From Phycisphaerales bacterium (lineage in GTDB: Bacteria > Planctomycetota > Phycisphaerae > Phycisphaerales > SM1A02), in NCBI GenBank assembly GCA_014238205.1, contig JABABM010000021.1, forward strand, positions 1 to 41,087: a stretch of DNA of 41,087 bases. The letters are read 5' to 3'. Made by a program: the position numbers and the translations under genes. This document shows positions 33,546-41,087 of the stretch, piece by piece (the stretch's first letter is position 1; each line of letters opens with the position of its first letter). The notes under the pieces are model-generated. The model did no database searches and was not told the DNA's origin. It was given only the letters and a program-made list of their open reading frames with translations.

Positions 33546-34625
33546 ATGCATTCGATCCACCTGCTTGCTGGAGCACTGGCCATCATGACCGCCTGCGCAT
33601 CCAATGACACCGTGCCTGCAAATCCAGCCGCTGCTGAAAAGGATGCACGCTGGCTTGTCTACGAAGGTGATGCTGACAAGGCGCCTGGTCATGGCCGCCG
33701 CATCGTCATGGTCTCCGGTGACGAGGAGTACCGATCCGAGGAAGGCCTCCCGATGCTTGGTCGCATGCTTGCCCATCATGGGTTCGAGGCTGTCGTCCTC
33801 TTCAGCCAGGACCCGGAAACCGGTGAGATCGACCCCGAGAACCTGGAACACATCCCTGGACTGCACCTGGTCGACGAGGCGGACATTCTCGTCCTGCAAC
33901 TTCGATTCCGAGAACTGTCCGATGCGGACATGAAGCACATCGTCGACCACGTCGAGTCCGGGAAGCCACTGGTCGGCCTGCGAACCTCGACCCACGCCTT
34001 CTTCTACCGGAAGCGGCCAGAGAGCACCTATGGTCACTGGTCCTGGAATGCAGGCGAAAGTGGTGGCGGCTTCGGTCGCGAGGTGCTCGGGGAGACCTGG
34101 GTCAACCATCATGGTCACCATGGAGTGGAAGCTACGCGGGGACTGGTTCATCCCGGCAGCGAGAAGCACCCTGCACTGCGTGGAGTGAAGGATGTCTTCG
34201 GACCGACCGACGTCTATGGCATCCGGGATCTTCCTGAGGACAGTACCGTGCTGCTTGACGGCGCCGTCCTCGAGGGCATGAACCCTGACGATCCAGTCCT
34301 GGAAACCGTGAAGAATGACCCGATGCACCCGGTTGCGTGGATACGCCAACGTCCCATGGAGGGTGGCGGTACGCAACGGATCTTCGTGACCACCATGGGC
34401 ACGGCACAGGACTTCTCAAGTCGAGATCTCCGCCGCCTCCTGCTGCAGGCGATGCTCTGGCAACTGGAGGACGAGGACTCGATTCCCGCCGAGGGCCTTG
34501 ACGCCCCGATCATCGGTGACTGGGACCCGACGCCCTTTGGCTTCGGGAATCACAGGCGAAACTACACGCCCTCCCAGGTCCGGGATGGTTCACCCTGGGT
34601 GAAGGAAGATACGCCTGCACCCTGA
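33546..34625 (+). CDS. ThuA-like domain lipoprotein
   Basis: 359 residues from ATG 33546, preferred over ATG 33522 because the shorter form begins with an uncharged hydrophobic lipoprotein signal ending 'IMTAC'. After it, 'GRRIVMVSGDEEYRSEEGLPMLGRMLAHHGF' opens a class I glutamine-amidotransferase-like ThuA fold, with 'DILVLQLRFRELSDADMKHIVDHV' and 'KPLVGLRTSTHAFFY' as its next strands. ThuA proteins are linked to disaccharide (trehalose, keto-sugar) use, but their chemistry is not settled. The stop lies in a perfect hairpin shared with the convergent transglutaminase-esterase gene. It probably acts at the cell surface on sugar metabolism. Confidence 0.8.
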   Translation: MHSIHLLAGALAIMTACASNDTVPANPAAAEKDARWLVYEGDADKAPGHGRRIVMVSGDEEYRSEEGLPMLGRMLAHHGFEAVVLFSQDPETGEIDPENLEHIPGLHLVDEADILVLQLRFRELSDADMKHIVDHVESGKPLVGLRTSTHAFFYRKRPESTYGHWSWNAGESGGGFGREVLGETWVNHHGHHGVEATRGLVHPGSEKHPALRGVKDVFGPTDVYGIRDLPEDSTVLLDGAVLEGMNPDDPVLETVKNDPMHPVAWIRQRPMEGGGTQRIFVTTMGTAQDFSSRDLRRLLLQAMLWQLEDEDSIPAEGLDAPIIGDWDPTPFGFGNHRRNYTPSQVRDGSPWVKEDTPAP

Positions 34626-34648
34626 CCTGCCCCCTCTCAGGGTGCAGG
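34614..34648. terminator. Perfect 12-bp hairpin covering both convergent stop codons
   Basis: CCTGCACCCTGA (34614-34625) and TCAGGGTGCAGG (34637-34648) are exact reverse complements around an 11-base loop. Each arm encodes 'PAP-stop' for its own gene, so both proteins end in Pro-Ala-Pro. It most likely serves as a bidirectional terminator, although no T tract follows. Confidence 0.6.
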
Positions 34649-37573
34649 TTCGCAGATTGTCGGCCTCTGCTGATCGAACATCCAGTCCATGCCGCCCTCG
34701 GGTCCGAAGGCCGTGGACCAGGAGTTGTGCCCGACGCCCTCAAGAGCAGAGTACTTCGGGGAACCACCCGCATCCTGGATGGCTTCAACCATCTCGACAG
34801 TCCGTACTTCCGGCACGACGGTATCGGCTGTTCCATGGAAGGCCCAGGTCGGCACGCTGGCCAGTTGTGAAGCCGTGGCAGGATCTCCACCACCACAGAT
34901 GGGAACAATGGCTGCAAACAACTCCGGATGCCTTGCGGCGAGATCCCATGTTCCGTAGCCACCCATGGAAAGACCGACGAGGTAGACGCGGAACGGATCA
35001 ACCGGTTCCTGCTCGAGCACCCGTTGGACTGCTGCAATCGCAGCCTGCATGGCAGGTGCTGCTTCCTCCTGCTTCATTGATGCTTCGTAGGGATGATCAA
35101 ACTCGACCCAGCTTTCGCCGGATGGACACTGGGGCGCAAGCACGATGCACCTGTGTCGAAGGAGATGCTCCTCGCTGAAGGCTCGCTGGGGAAAGTATTT
35201 CAACTGCGAGACATTGTCATCGCCCCGCTCACCGGCCCCATGCAGGAAGACCACCAGGGGCAGTCGTTCCCCCTCCGCGATGCGATCGGGTCGACGAATC
35301 CTGTAGGGATAGGCCCGGGCATCACCATCGACTTCGACATCCACCGACCCTTCCTTGTATCCGTGCGCAGAATCAACAGGCTCCACGATGAGTTCTCCCG
35401 TGTAGATGCCAAGCGGATCTCCACGCTCGGCCAGCGTGCGGGACATCGTCTCGTAGGTTCGAGGGACGATGCCCCTGAAGAGTTCACGCCCCTCCTGCAT
35501 GACGATGACAGGCCGGTCCATGTCGACCATCTCGTCGTTGAGTCGAAGGCGGATCTGCTCCGCGCCGCCACTCTCGATGATCCTGAAGACCTGGCCATCG
35601 CGTTCCACGACGATGCGTTGCCTTGCAACCGGTGTGTCCACCGCCAGCCAGTAGAAACGACCGTGGGTCACGTCATCCTGGAGCCAGGTGATCTTCTCCG
35701 GGTACCGGTTGCGATCATGCTGCGCCATCCAGGGAAGGGCGACCGCATCCTTCTTGTCCATCCAATGTCCCTTGCCCTCGTGGATCTGCGCCTGGTGGGG
35801 ATACCCACCGGGATCGGCCTCGGCCAGCTGGGCAAGTTTCGCCTTCCACTCCCGACCGATTCGATTGCGATCGTAGGCCGAGTCTTCTCCACCCATGTGC
35901 AATGCGAAGGGCAGGTTTCGCAGGCCGTCGGGCCGTGTCTCGTTTGGATGACCAGCCATCATGGCTGCGGCCGCAAGTCGGTCGGCCATGCGTGGTGCCA
36001 ACTGGTAGACACCGTCCCCCCCGGCGCTGTAACCCATGATGTAGACACGATCCGGGTTGACATCCTCGAAGACGATCATGTTCTCGATCAGGCGATCGTA
36101 GAAGTCATCGATGTGCCCCTGGTGCCAGAGGTTCCAGGTATTTGTCGGAGCACGCGGAGCAAGGTAGACCCCCTCCTCCGGCGTGTAGAGCTTCTTCTGG
36201 TTCTCCCACTGGCTGTCGTTGACCTCGGCCGGAGCTCCCCCGCCACCATGCATCGAGATGTAGAGGCTTCGGCCACCCTCGGGCTTCTCGCCGTAGATCG
36301 TGTACCAGAAGGGCATCTCGTGTTCACCGATGGTGAGTGTCCTGGCCTCGTGCTCGGCTGCACGCTGGTCGCGGACTAGCTGGGCATGCCTTCGGAGCAT
36401 CGATGTCCGCGTGGATCGAGCCTGTTCCTCCGAGAACGGCTGGGTGTCGGGCAGCTTGATGACGGCCAGTTGCTCGTCCTCCGCCACGACGAAGTCCATC
36501 GTGCCCGCCCCATGCCTGAAGTCGGCCGTGACAGGAGTGTCGCTCGGCAAGAGGACCGTCACGTGGTCATTGCCATCGAATCGCTCGTCGCGAGTGCTCG
36601 TCTCGATGGGTTCCATGCCCTGGCCGCTGATGCGAAGCGGCACCATGATGCGTTCGTCACCTGGACCGACCGCCTTGAAACGGACACGGGCCATGCCCTC
36701 GGGTACGGGCTGGCGATCGACCGTGTATCGATCCGTGACGTCGATGCCTCCGACCGTCTCGTCATGCAGTCGCCAACTCATCGGGAAATGGATGGGGCTT
36801 TTCGCCCAGGTGGCCGCGTAGATACCGTTGATCGGGTCGGTCCGATCGGCTGTTCCTGCTCGCCCGCTGAACCAGGCCTTGTCCAGTTCCATGCCGGTGG
36901 GTTCAGCGGCGCCGGTAAAATGCCAGCCATCATCCCAGACCTCAACCCAGGAGTGGTTGCCCGATCCATCGGACCAGAGTGGCGTCCCGACGAATCGAGC
37001 CGGGATGCCCTGCGACCGGCAGGCATCCACAAGCAGGACGGTCAGCCCGGTACAGGACGCCAAGCCGGCATCGATGCTCTCGTAGGGAGACTGGTCCGCC
37101 TTGGGTCGTTTCGTCGAGTAGATGACACCGACCTGACCGTACATCTCGTTGTTCAGGATGGCGGCGGCCTCCGAGGGTGTCGTTGCTTCACTGACATGGT
37201 GCGCAAAGCGTTCTCGGAAATCCGCTCGCCAGTTGTCACGGCGTTCATTGATGCTGGCATAGGGAAGGATCGCCTCGAAGAACATCTCCTCTGACACCTC
37301 TTCATGCCATGGTGCCTCCCGCCATGCCGCATAGGCATACTGGCAGTTCTCCAGGAGGAAGGTGGCATCGAGCGTGCGGAGATCCTCCTCCGGCATGTGG
37401 GTGACAAGCCATTCCATGCCCAGCCGCTGGTCATCGGGGACCTGGTCAAGCGCCTGCTGGATCTGTTCGCGGTTCTCACCGGCCCGATCAAGGGCCGAAT
37501 CGACCTCGCCTGCCCAGGCCGGGGCATGGAGAAGGAAACAGCCAAGAAGCAGCATTGCCAGGAATCGAGCCAT
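34637..37573 (-). CDS. Secreted transglutaminase-like protein with two alpha/beta-hydrolase esterase domains
   Basis: 978 residues from ATG 37573, chosen because it begins a signal peptide ('MARFLAMLLLGCFLLHAPAWA'); earlier ATGs at 37594 and 37591 add charged residues. Residues about 120-270 are transglutaminase-like, with C174 in 'SCTGL' and H207 in 'NHSWVEVW'. A middle domain (about 410-640) is an esterase: 'ISMHGGGG', 'MGYSAGG' (Ser near 515) and 'EGKGHWMD'. A last domain (about 740-978) is a second esterase of the PHB-depolymerase/feruloyl-esterase kind: 'VVFLHGAGERG', 'VGLSMGG' (Ser near 868), 'AFHGTADTVVP' and 'GVGHNSW'. Both Ser-His pairs appear intact. It could strip acyl or aromatic groups from polysaccharide and remodel peptides outside the cell. 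Confidence 0.85.
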   Translation of the reverse strand: MARFLAMLLLGCFLLHAPAWAGEVDSALDRAGENREQIQQALDQVPDDQRLGMEWLVTHMPEEDLRTLDATFLLENCQYAYAAWREAPWHEEVSEEMFFEAILPYASINERRDNWRADFRERFAHHVSEATTPSEAAAILNNEMYGQVGVIYSTKRPKADQSPYESIDAGLASCTGLTVLLVDACRSQGIPARFVGTPLWSDGSGNHSWVEVWDDGWHFTGAAEPTGMELDKAWFSGRAGTADRTDPINGIYAATWAKSPIHFPMSWRLHDETVGGIDVTDRYTVDRQPVPEGMARVRFKAVGPGDERIMVPLRISGQGMEPIETSTRDERFDGNDHVTVLLPSDTPVTADFRHGAGTMDFVVAEDEQLAVIKLPDTQPFSEEQARSTRTSMLRRHAQLVRDQRAAEHEARTLTIGEHEMPFWYTIYGEKPEGGRSLYISMHGGGGAPAEVNDSQWENQKKLYTPEEGVYLAPRAPTNTWNLWHQGHIDDFYDRLIENMIVFEDVNPDRVYIMGYSAGGDGVYQLAPRMADRLAAAAMMAGHPNETRPDGLRNLPFALHMGGEDSAYDRNRIGREWKAKLAQLAEADPGGYPHQAQIHEGKGHWMDKKDAVALPWMAQHDRNRYPEKITWLQDDVTHGRFYWLAVDTPVARQRIVVERDGQVFRIIESGGAEQIRLRLNDEMVDMDRPVIVMQEGRELFRGIVPRTYETMSRTLAERGDPLGIYTGELIVEPVDSAHGYKEGSVDVEVDGDARAYPYRIRRPDRIAEGERLPLVVFLHGAGERGDDNVSQLKYFPQRAFSEEHLLRHRCIVLAPQCPSGESWVEFDHPYEASMKQEEAAPAMQAAIAAVQRVLEQEPVDPFRVYLVGLSMGGYGTWDLAARHPELFAAIVPICGGGDPATASQLASVPTWAFHGTADTVVPEVRTVEMVEAIQDAGGSPKYSALEGVGHNSWSTAFGPEGGMDWMFDQQRPTICEPAP

Positions 37574-37659
37574 CCACCCATCATTCCTCATCATGGGCCA
37601 CGTGTCCAGCAAGACAGTATCCTTCCATGAAACACCTCTTGAACGGGCAAGGCAGCACG

Positions 37660-38886
37660 ATGAAGAAGCAGGCCGACGTGACATCCTCGACCATGGCGTG
37701 GACGATCGTCGTGCTGATCTTCCTGATGAACCTGGTCAACTACATCGACCGGGTCGTCATTTCCTTCGCCATCGAACCGATACGGCGGGATTTTGGCATC
37801 GACAATGCCCAGTTCGGCCTGGCCATGACCCTGTTCGCAGCCGGTGCCATCGTTGTGAATCTCATCTCGGGCATCCTCCTTGATAGATTCGGCGTGAAGA
37901 TCGTCTGGTTGATCGGACTTGCAATCTGGACGGCAGCCATGTTCATGCTCGGAATGGTCGAGTACTGGTGGCTCTTCCTGGTGTTCAGGATCATCCTCGG
38001 ACTAGGCGAAGGTGTGAACTTCCCTGCCATGAACAGGGCCATCTCCGACTGGGTCCCTCCACATCATTCCTCGAAGGTCGCAGCCGTGTGCCTGATTGGA
38101 GTTCCCGGGGCATTCCTGCTCGGGGGACCTCTTTTCGGCTTCCTCATCGAGAGCGCTGGATGGCGAGACACCTTCATGATTCTCAGCGGAGCAAGCCTGG
38201 CCCTCCTGGTCGCACTCTTCTTCCTGTACCGGAATCCGGGCAAGAACCGTGATGATGGGAAACAGGACATGACCGGCTGGTGGAAACTGCTCAAGAACCC
38301 CACTCTCCTGGCGACATCATGGTCGTTCTTCGCTTTCGGTGCGATTCTCTACTTCGGGCTGACCTGGATCCCCGGCTACTTCGAACAGACCTTCAATCTC
38401 AAGCTCAGCGAGATCGGCTGGTTCACGACGTTGCCATGGGGACTGGCGATCATCCTCATGCAACTCGTTGCATGGTGGTCCGATGCACTGCATCGACGAA
38501 CGGGGAACACGAGGTCATCCCGTGTCTACTTCATCATTGCCTTTCAACTCCTTGCTGCCGCCTGCTTTGTTCCATTGATCTTCGTTGAAACGGCGACCTG
38601 GGCGATTGCATGGCTCACATTGGGCATCGGTTGCTCGATGGCTCCCAATGCTCCGTACTACTCGATCCTGACCGATCTCTTCGGCAGCAGGAGTGGAGCT
38701 GCCACGGGTGTCATGGTCACCTTCTTCTCCGCATCGGGCTTCCTGCTGCCGGTCACCATCGGTCTGCTCACCGAGCAAAACGGGAACTTCGACTCCGCCT
38801 TCCTCCTGATTGCAGCCATTGTCGGCAGTGGTTCACTTGGAATGTTGCTCTTTGCACGACAACAGTCGGATCCAAGCACGGCCTGA
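37660..38886 (+). CDS. MFS transporter, anion:cation symporter (ACS) type
   Basis: 408 residues from ATG 37660, with AAGG at 37649-37652. The upstream ATG at 37627 would lie before the expected transcript start if TATCCT at 37618-37623 is the -10 box. About 12 hydrophobic helices are present. Diagnostic segments are 'NYIDRVVISFAIEPIRRDF' in helix 1, 'GILLDRFGVK' between helices 2 and 3, and 'RIILGLGEGVNFPAMNRAISDW' in helix 4, as in hexuronate, galactarate and tartrate symporters. A sugar acid or similar organic anion is a likely substrate; sialate or other anions cannot be excluded. It diverges from the transglutaminase-esterase gene across 86 bases. Confidence 0.87.
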   Translation: MKKQADVTSSTMAWTIVVLIFLMNLVNYIDRVVISFAIEPIRRDFGIDNAQFGLAMTLFAAGAIVVNLISGILLDRFGVKIVWLIGLAIWTAAMFMLGMVEYWWLFLVFRIILGLGEGVNFPAMNRAISDWVPPHHSSKVAAVCLIGVPGAFLLGGPLFGFLIESAGWRDTFMILSGASLALLVALFFLYRNPGKNRDDGKQDMTGWWKLLKNPTLLATSWSFFAFGAILYFGLTWIPGYFEQTFNLKLSEIGWFTTLPWGLAIILMQLVAWWSDALHRRTGNTRSSRVYFIIAFQLLAAACFVPLIFVETATWAIAWLTLGIGCSMAPNAPYYSILTDLFGSRSGAATGVMVTFFSASGFLLPVTIGLLTEQNGNFDSAFLLIAAIVGSGSLGMLLFARQQSDPSTA

Positions 38887-38927
38887 GCCCTGCCACCGAC
38901 CATCGAGCAGGCACGAGTCCATGTTCG

Positions 38928-38944
38928 TACCATCGACGCTGGAG
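38928..38944 (+). promoter_or_regulatory. TACCAT -10-like box and ribosome site before the esterase
   Basis: TACCAT at 38928-38933 in the context GTACCATCGACG, followed by TGGAG about 10 bases before ATG 38953. The hexamer repeats that found before the ABC ATPase and ThuA-like genes. No -35 box is clear. Confidence 0.35.
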
Positions 38945-38952
38945 TACACCTG

Positions 38953-40134
38953 ATGCACCTGCTGCTTGCCTGCCTTTCCATCATTCTGGCCATGCAGGAG
39001 GCCCCTGCGCCTGCAGCAGATCGCTGGCCCCCCCACCACGTGATCGACGAGGCCCTCGCAGCCGAGGAACTGGCACGATGTCGTACAACCTGGACCGATG
39101 CAGCGTCCTGGAACACCCGGGCAGCGACCATACGTCGGCATCTCCTGGACACCCTGGACCTGGACCTTGATACCACGCGTATGCCCGTTGGAGTCACGGT
39201 GACCGGCGAGCATGCATTCGACGACTATCGGGTGCTGAACCTGCAGGTTGAAACGGCGCCGGGCCTTTTCATCGCGGCCAACCTGTATGAACCAGTCGGT
39301 CGAACGGGCCCGTTCCCGGCGGTCCTCTGTCCACATGGCCATTTCCGAGGGCAGGATGACAACCCGGAGGGACGCTTCCAGCACAACTACCAGCGACTCT
39401 GCGCAACCTTCGCCCGCATGGGAGCCGTGGCACTGACGTGGGACATGGTTGGATGGGGCGAAACCACGCAACTGCCCCATGGAGTTCCCGAGACCACCAT
39501 CCTGCAGACGTGGAACTCGATGCGCATGGTCGATCTTCTCTGCAGTCGTGATGACATCGACGCAACGCGCATCGGCATGACCGGTTCATCCGGTGGTGGA
39601 ACGCAGACCTTCCTTGCCACGGCATTGGATGACCGCATCAGTGTCTCCGCGCCGGTCGTCATGGTGTCCGCTCACTGGTTCGGTGGCTGCGCCTGCGAAT
39701 CAGGCCTTTCCATACACCAGGGGAAGAACCTGCGCACAAACAACGTGGAGCTGGCCGCGCTTGCGGCGCCTCGGCCACAACTGCTTGTCTCCTGTGGTGG
39801 CGACTGGACGCTGAACACGCCGACGGTCGAGTACCCCTACATCCATGATGTGTACGAAGTACTTGGCGCTGGTGCGCACTGCCGATGCTCGCACCTTCCC
39901 GAAGAACAACATGACTATGGTCCAGGGAAACAGGCAGCTGTCCACGCGTTCATGGCCAGTCAACTGGATCTGGATACCCCCGTGGAAGTCCAGGACACCG
40001 GAATCAAACTGCTCACCCGGGACCAACTCCGGGCCTTCAACTCCAAGACTCCCCTACCCCCGGGGGCCCTTGCCAATCATGTAAAAGCCCTGGAGGCGGT
40101 GAAATCAGCGTCGAACCCTCCTGAAGACCCCTGA
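38953..40134 (+). CDS. Secreted acetyl-xylan-esterase-like alpha/beta hydrolase
   Basis: 393 residues, with a signal peptide over about residues 1-22. The core shows 'PAVLCPHGH' (oxyanion strand), 'GMTGSSGGGTQTFLATALD' (nucleophile Ser near 212), 'PRPQLLVSCGGDWT' (acid strand) and a C-terminal His in 'EEQHDYG'. This arrangement matches acetyl xylan esterase and related carbohydrate esterases of the dienelactone-hydrolase superfamily that are abundant in Planctomycetota. Several Cys pairs could form disulfides. It would remove acetyl groups from polysaccharide in the periplasm or outside, in keeping with the neighbouring transporter and esterases. Confidence 0.83.
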   Translation: MHLLLACLSIILAMQEAPAPAADRWPPHHVIDEALAAEELARCRTTWTDAASWNTRAATIRRHLLDTLDLDLDTTRMPVGVTVTGEHAFDDYRVLNLQVETAPGLFIAANLYEPVGRTGPFPAVLCPHGHFRGQDDNPEGRFQHNYQRLCATFARMGAVALTWDMVGWGETTQLPHGVPETTILQTWNSMRMVDLLCSRDDIDATRIGMTGSSGGGTQTFLATALDDRISVSAPVVMVSAHWFGGCACESGLSIHQGKNLRTNNVELAALAAPRPQLLVSCGGDWTLNTPTVEYPYIHDVYEVLGAGAHCRCSHLPEEQHDYGPGKQAAVHAFMASQLDLDTPVEVQDTGIKLLTRDQLRAFNSKTPLPPGALANHVKALEAVKSASNPPEDP

Positions 40135-40304
40135 GGGAAGGTCGGAAGGCCGATAAACACCGTGTATTTCCCTATTTAAACTATACGAGCGGAATAATAG
40201 ACCTTACTATCGGCGTCGGAGGGCTCCCTGTGGGGGGCCACTTGGTCAGGGTGGAACCTGTACCAGGTAGAGATTTGGATGAGAAACGAGGGAGGAGTGG
40301 GAGC
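40135..40304 (+). promoter_or_regulatory. AT-rich leader of the PEP-CTERM-type gene
   Basis: A 170-base gap whose AT-rich centre (about 40161-40200) is the likely promoter; TATACG (40183-40188) and TAATAG (40195-40200) are possible -10 boxes. GCCGATA (40149-40155) and TATCGGC (40208-40214) are inverted but 52 bases apart. GGAGGAG at 40291-40297 is a strong ribosome site for the next gene. Confidence 0.35.
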
Positions 40305-40976
40305 ATGAACAAGACATTTGCCCCGATTACCGTGGCGGCTGTTGGCCTTCTTGGCACAACTGCAATGGGCGCCGTAATCCATTCTGAGAGTTTCGAGAAC
40401 TACACGACCGGCAGTGGTCAATACGTCGATGCCGATGCAGTCAACGATCACTGGCTTGTCAACTATGACGATCACACGGTTTCCGGCGATGGCTGGGGAA
40501 CCTACTACACGAATACACGCGACAGTGTCGGTCTCTCTGATGGCGACTACTTCGGAGTCACCTCCTACGCCGGTGCGGTGGGCGACTTCACCGATGGCGT
40601 ACAGGGCTTCCAGATGAGTGACGTTGACGGCATGGCCACCATGGTCTTTGATGCAGTCGATGGCGCAACAGGCGTCACCTTCGACATGTTCGTCGACGGA
40701 ACCGGCTGGGAAACCGATGACCGCATCATGGTTGAAATCGGTGGAGTCGTCATCCTTGATACGTATGGCAGCGACATCGACGATCTCGATCTCGAGGAAA
40801 TGTGGACGAACTACAGCGGTGGTGCAGGCGAACTTCGTATTTCCCTGGACTCCAACGCCGGTACGGAAGCCATCTTCATCGACAACATCGTCTGGACGGG
40901 TGTTCCTGCTCCTGGAGCACTGGCCCTTCTTGGTCTCGCCGGTATTGCCGGTCGACGCCGAAGGCGAAACGACTAA
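40305..40976 (+). CDS. PEP-CTERM-type exported protein
   Basis: 223 residues from ATG 40305, placed 7 bases after GGAGGAG. A signal peptide covers about residues 1-22 ('GLLGTTAMGA'). The mature body is acidic and rich in Gly, Asp and Thr, with the beta-sandwich look of secreted binding domains ('SFENYTTGSGQY', 'IFIDNIVWTG'). It ends 'VPAPGALALLGLAGIAG' plus an Arg cluster: a Pro-containing motif, a hydrophobic helix and basic residues, the PEP-CTERM layout processed by exosortase in Gram-negative bacteria. It is probably anchored at or released from the surface. No exosortase is encoded in this window. A strong terminator follows. Confidence 0.82.
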   Translation: MNKTFAPITVAAVGLLGTTAMGAVIHSESFENYTTGSGQYVDADAVNDHWLVNYDDHTVSGDGWGTYYTNTRDSVGLSDGDYFGVTSYAGAVGDFTDGVQGFQMSDVDGMATMVFDAVDGATGVTFDMFVDGTGWETDDRIMVEIGGVVILDTYGSDIDDLDLEEMWTNYSGGAGELRISLDSNAGTEAIFIDNIVWTGVPAPGALALLGLAGIAGRRRRRND

Positions 40977-41047
40977 CCGACTCCCACGAGCGTCCTCGAC
41001 GTCCTCCTCCCAGGACACGGCACGCTCGACACGGTGAACTCTCGTTT

Positions 41048-41085
41048 GGGGTCGAGGCGGCAAGCCTCGGCCCCACATCCTTTTT
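41048..41085 (+). terminator. Intrinsic terminator
   Basis: Arms 41048-41058 and 41064-41074 form an 11-bp GC-rich stem with one G-T pair and a 5-base loop, followed by TTTTT at 41081-41085. It terminates the PEP-CTERM-type gene about 70 bases after its stop. Confidence 0.85.
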
Positions 41086-41087
41086 GA

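Noticed and set aside
31754..34376. Long minus-strand frames opposite the ABC ATPase, the 185-residue protein and the ThuA-like gene
   Set aside because: They are shadows of well-supported plus-strand genes in GC-rich DNA, with low-complexity, unrecognisable products.
35093..36379. 428-codon plus-strand frame inside the transglutaminase-esterase gene
   Set aside because: It lies antisense to both esterase active sites, and the minus-strand protein has clear family motifs.
40149..40214. 7-bp inverted repeat GCCGATA/TATCGGC before the PEP-CTERM-type gene
   Set aside because: The arms are 52 bases apart and short enough to be chance; kept only as a note on the leader.
1..41087. Mobile elements, CRISPR array, tRNA or rRNA genes
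   Set aside because: No transposase or integrase motif, no regularly spaced direct repeats and no cloverleaf or rRNA-like sequence were found on reading either strand.

Overview
The window reads as chromosome of a member of the Planctomycetota, most likely class Phycisphaerae and probably marine. The evidence is indirect: dockerin-like D-x-D-x-N-G repeats followed by 'DLLxVIxxWG' (genes at 3-590 and 27225-28733), a C-terminal 'PAPGALALLGLAG...GRRRRR' sorting tail (40305-40976), and DUF1080, ThuA-like and transglutaminase/esterase proteins typical of that phylum. No rRNA, tRNA, CRISPR array, transposase or integrase was seen. No gene-free stretch exceeds 300 bases.

Region 1 (717-23244) is a long, almost entirely plus-strand cluster that looks like a locus for a heavily decorated surface glycan. 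In order: a sugar-nucleotide epimerase, a glutamine-dependent amidotransferase of the AsnB family, an ABC-exporter-like membrane protein without a recognisable ATPase, a sulfotransferase, a deacetylase-like protein joined to a degenerate SGNH-like domain, a 981-residue orphan with a deacetylase-like centre, an inverted methyltransferase, a second sulfotransferase, a sulfotransferase-methyltransferase fusion, a deacetylase-glycosyltransferase fusion, a methyltransferase, a glycosyltransferase, an L-2-hydroxyglutarate oxidase-like flavoprotein, a second epimerase and a third glycosyltransferase. Many junctions overlap or nearly touch. Three sulfotransferase, three methyltransferase and three deacetylase-like domains with three GT-B glycosyltransferases suggest a sulfated, O-methylated and perhaps amidated polymer or glycolipid. 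No Wzx, Wzy or Wzz is visible, so the product and its export are unknown. The core (about 8.5-18 kb) is visibly more AT-rich than the flanks.

Region 2 (23250-28733) holds two small-to-medium membrane proteins on the minus strand, a secreted DUF1080-PhoD fusion, a DinB-like protein, and a lipoprotein with a dockerin-like repeat pair and a domain resembling GH56 hyaluronidases.

Region 3 (28745-33500) is a sugar ABC importer: a binding protein and two permeases on the minus strand, diverging from the ATPase across a 38-base gap that contains a perfect 9-bp inverted repeat.

Region 4 (33546-41087) carries a ThuA-like lipoprotein, a 978-residue secreted transglutaminase with two esterase domains, an MFS anion/sugar-acid-type transporter, a secreted acetyl-xylan-esterase-like hydrolase and a PEP-CTERM-type protein with its terminator. 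Regions 2-4 fit breakdown and uptake of polysaccharide, next to a locus that builds one.
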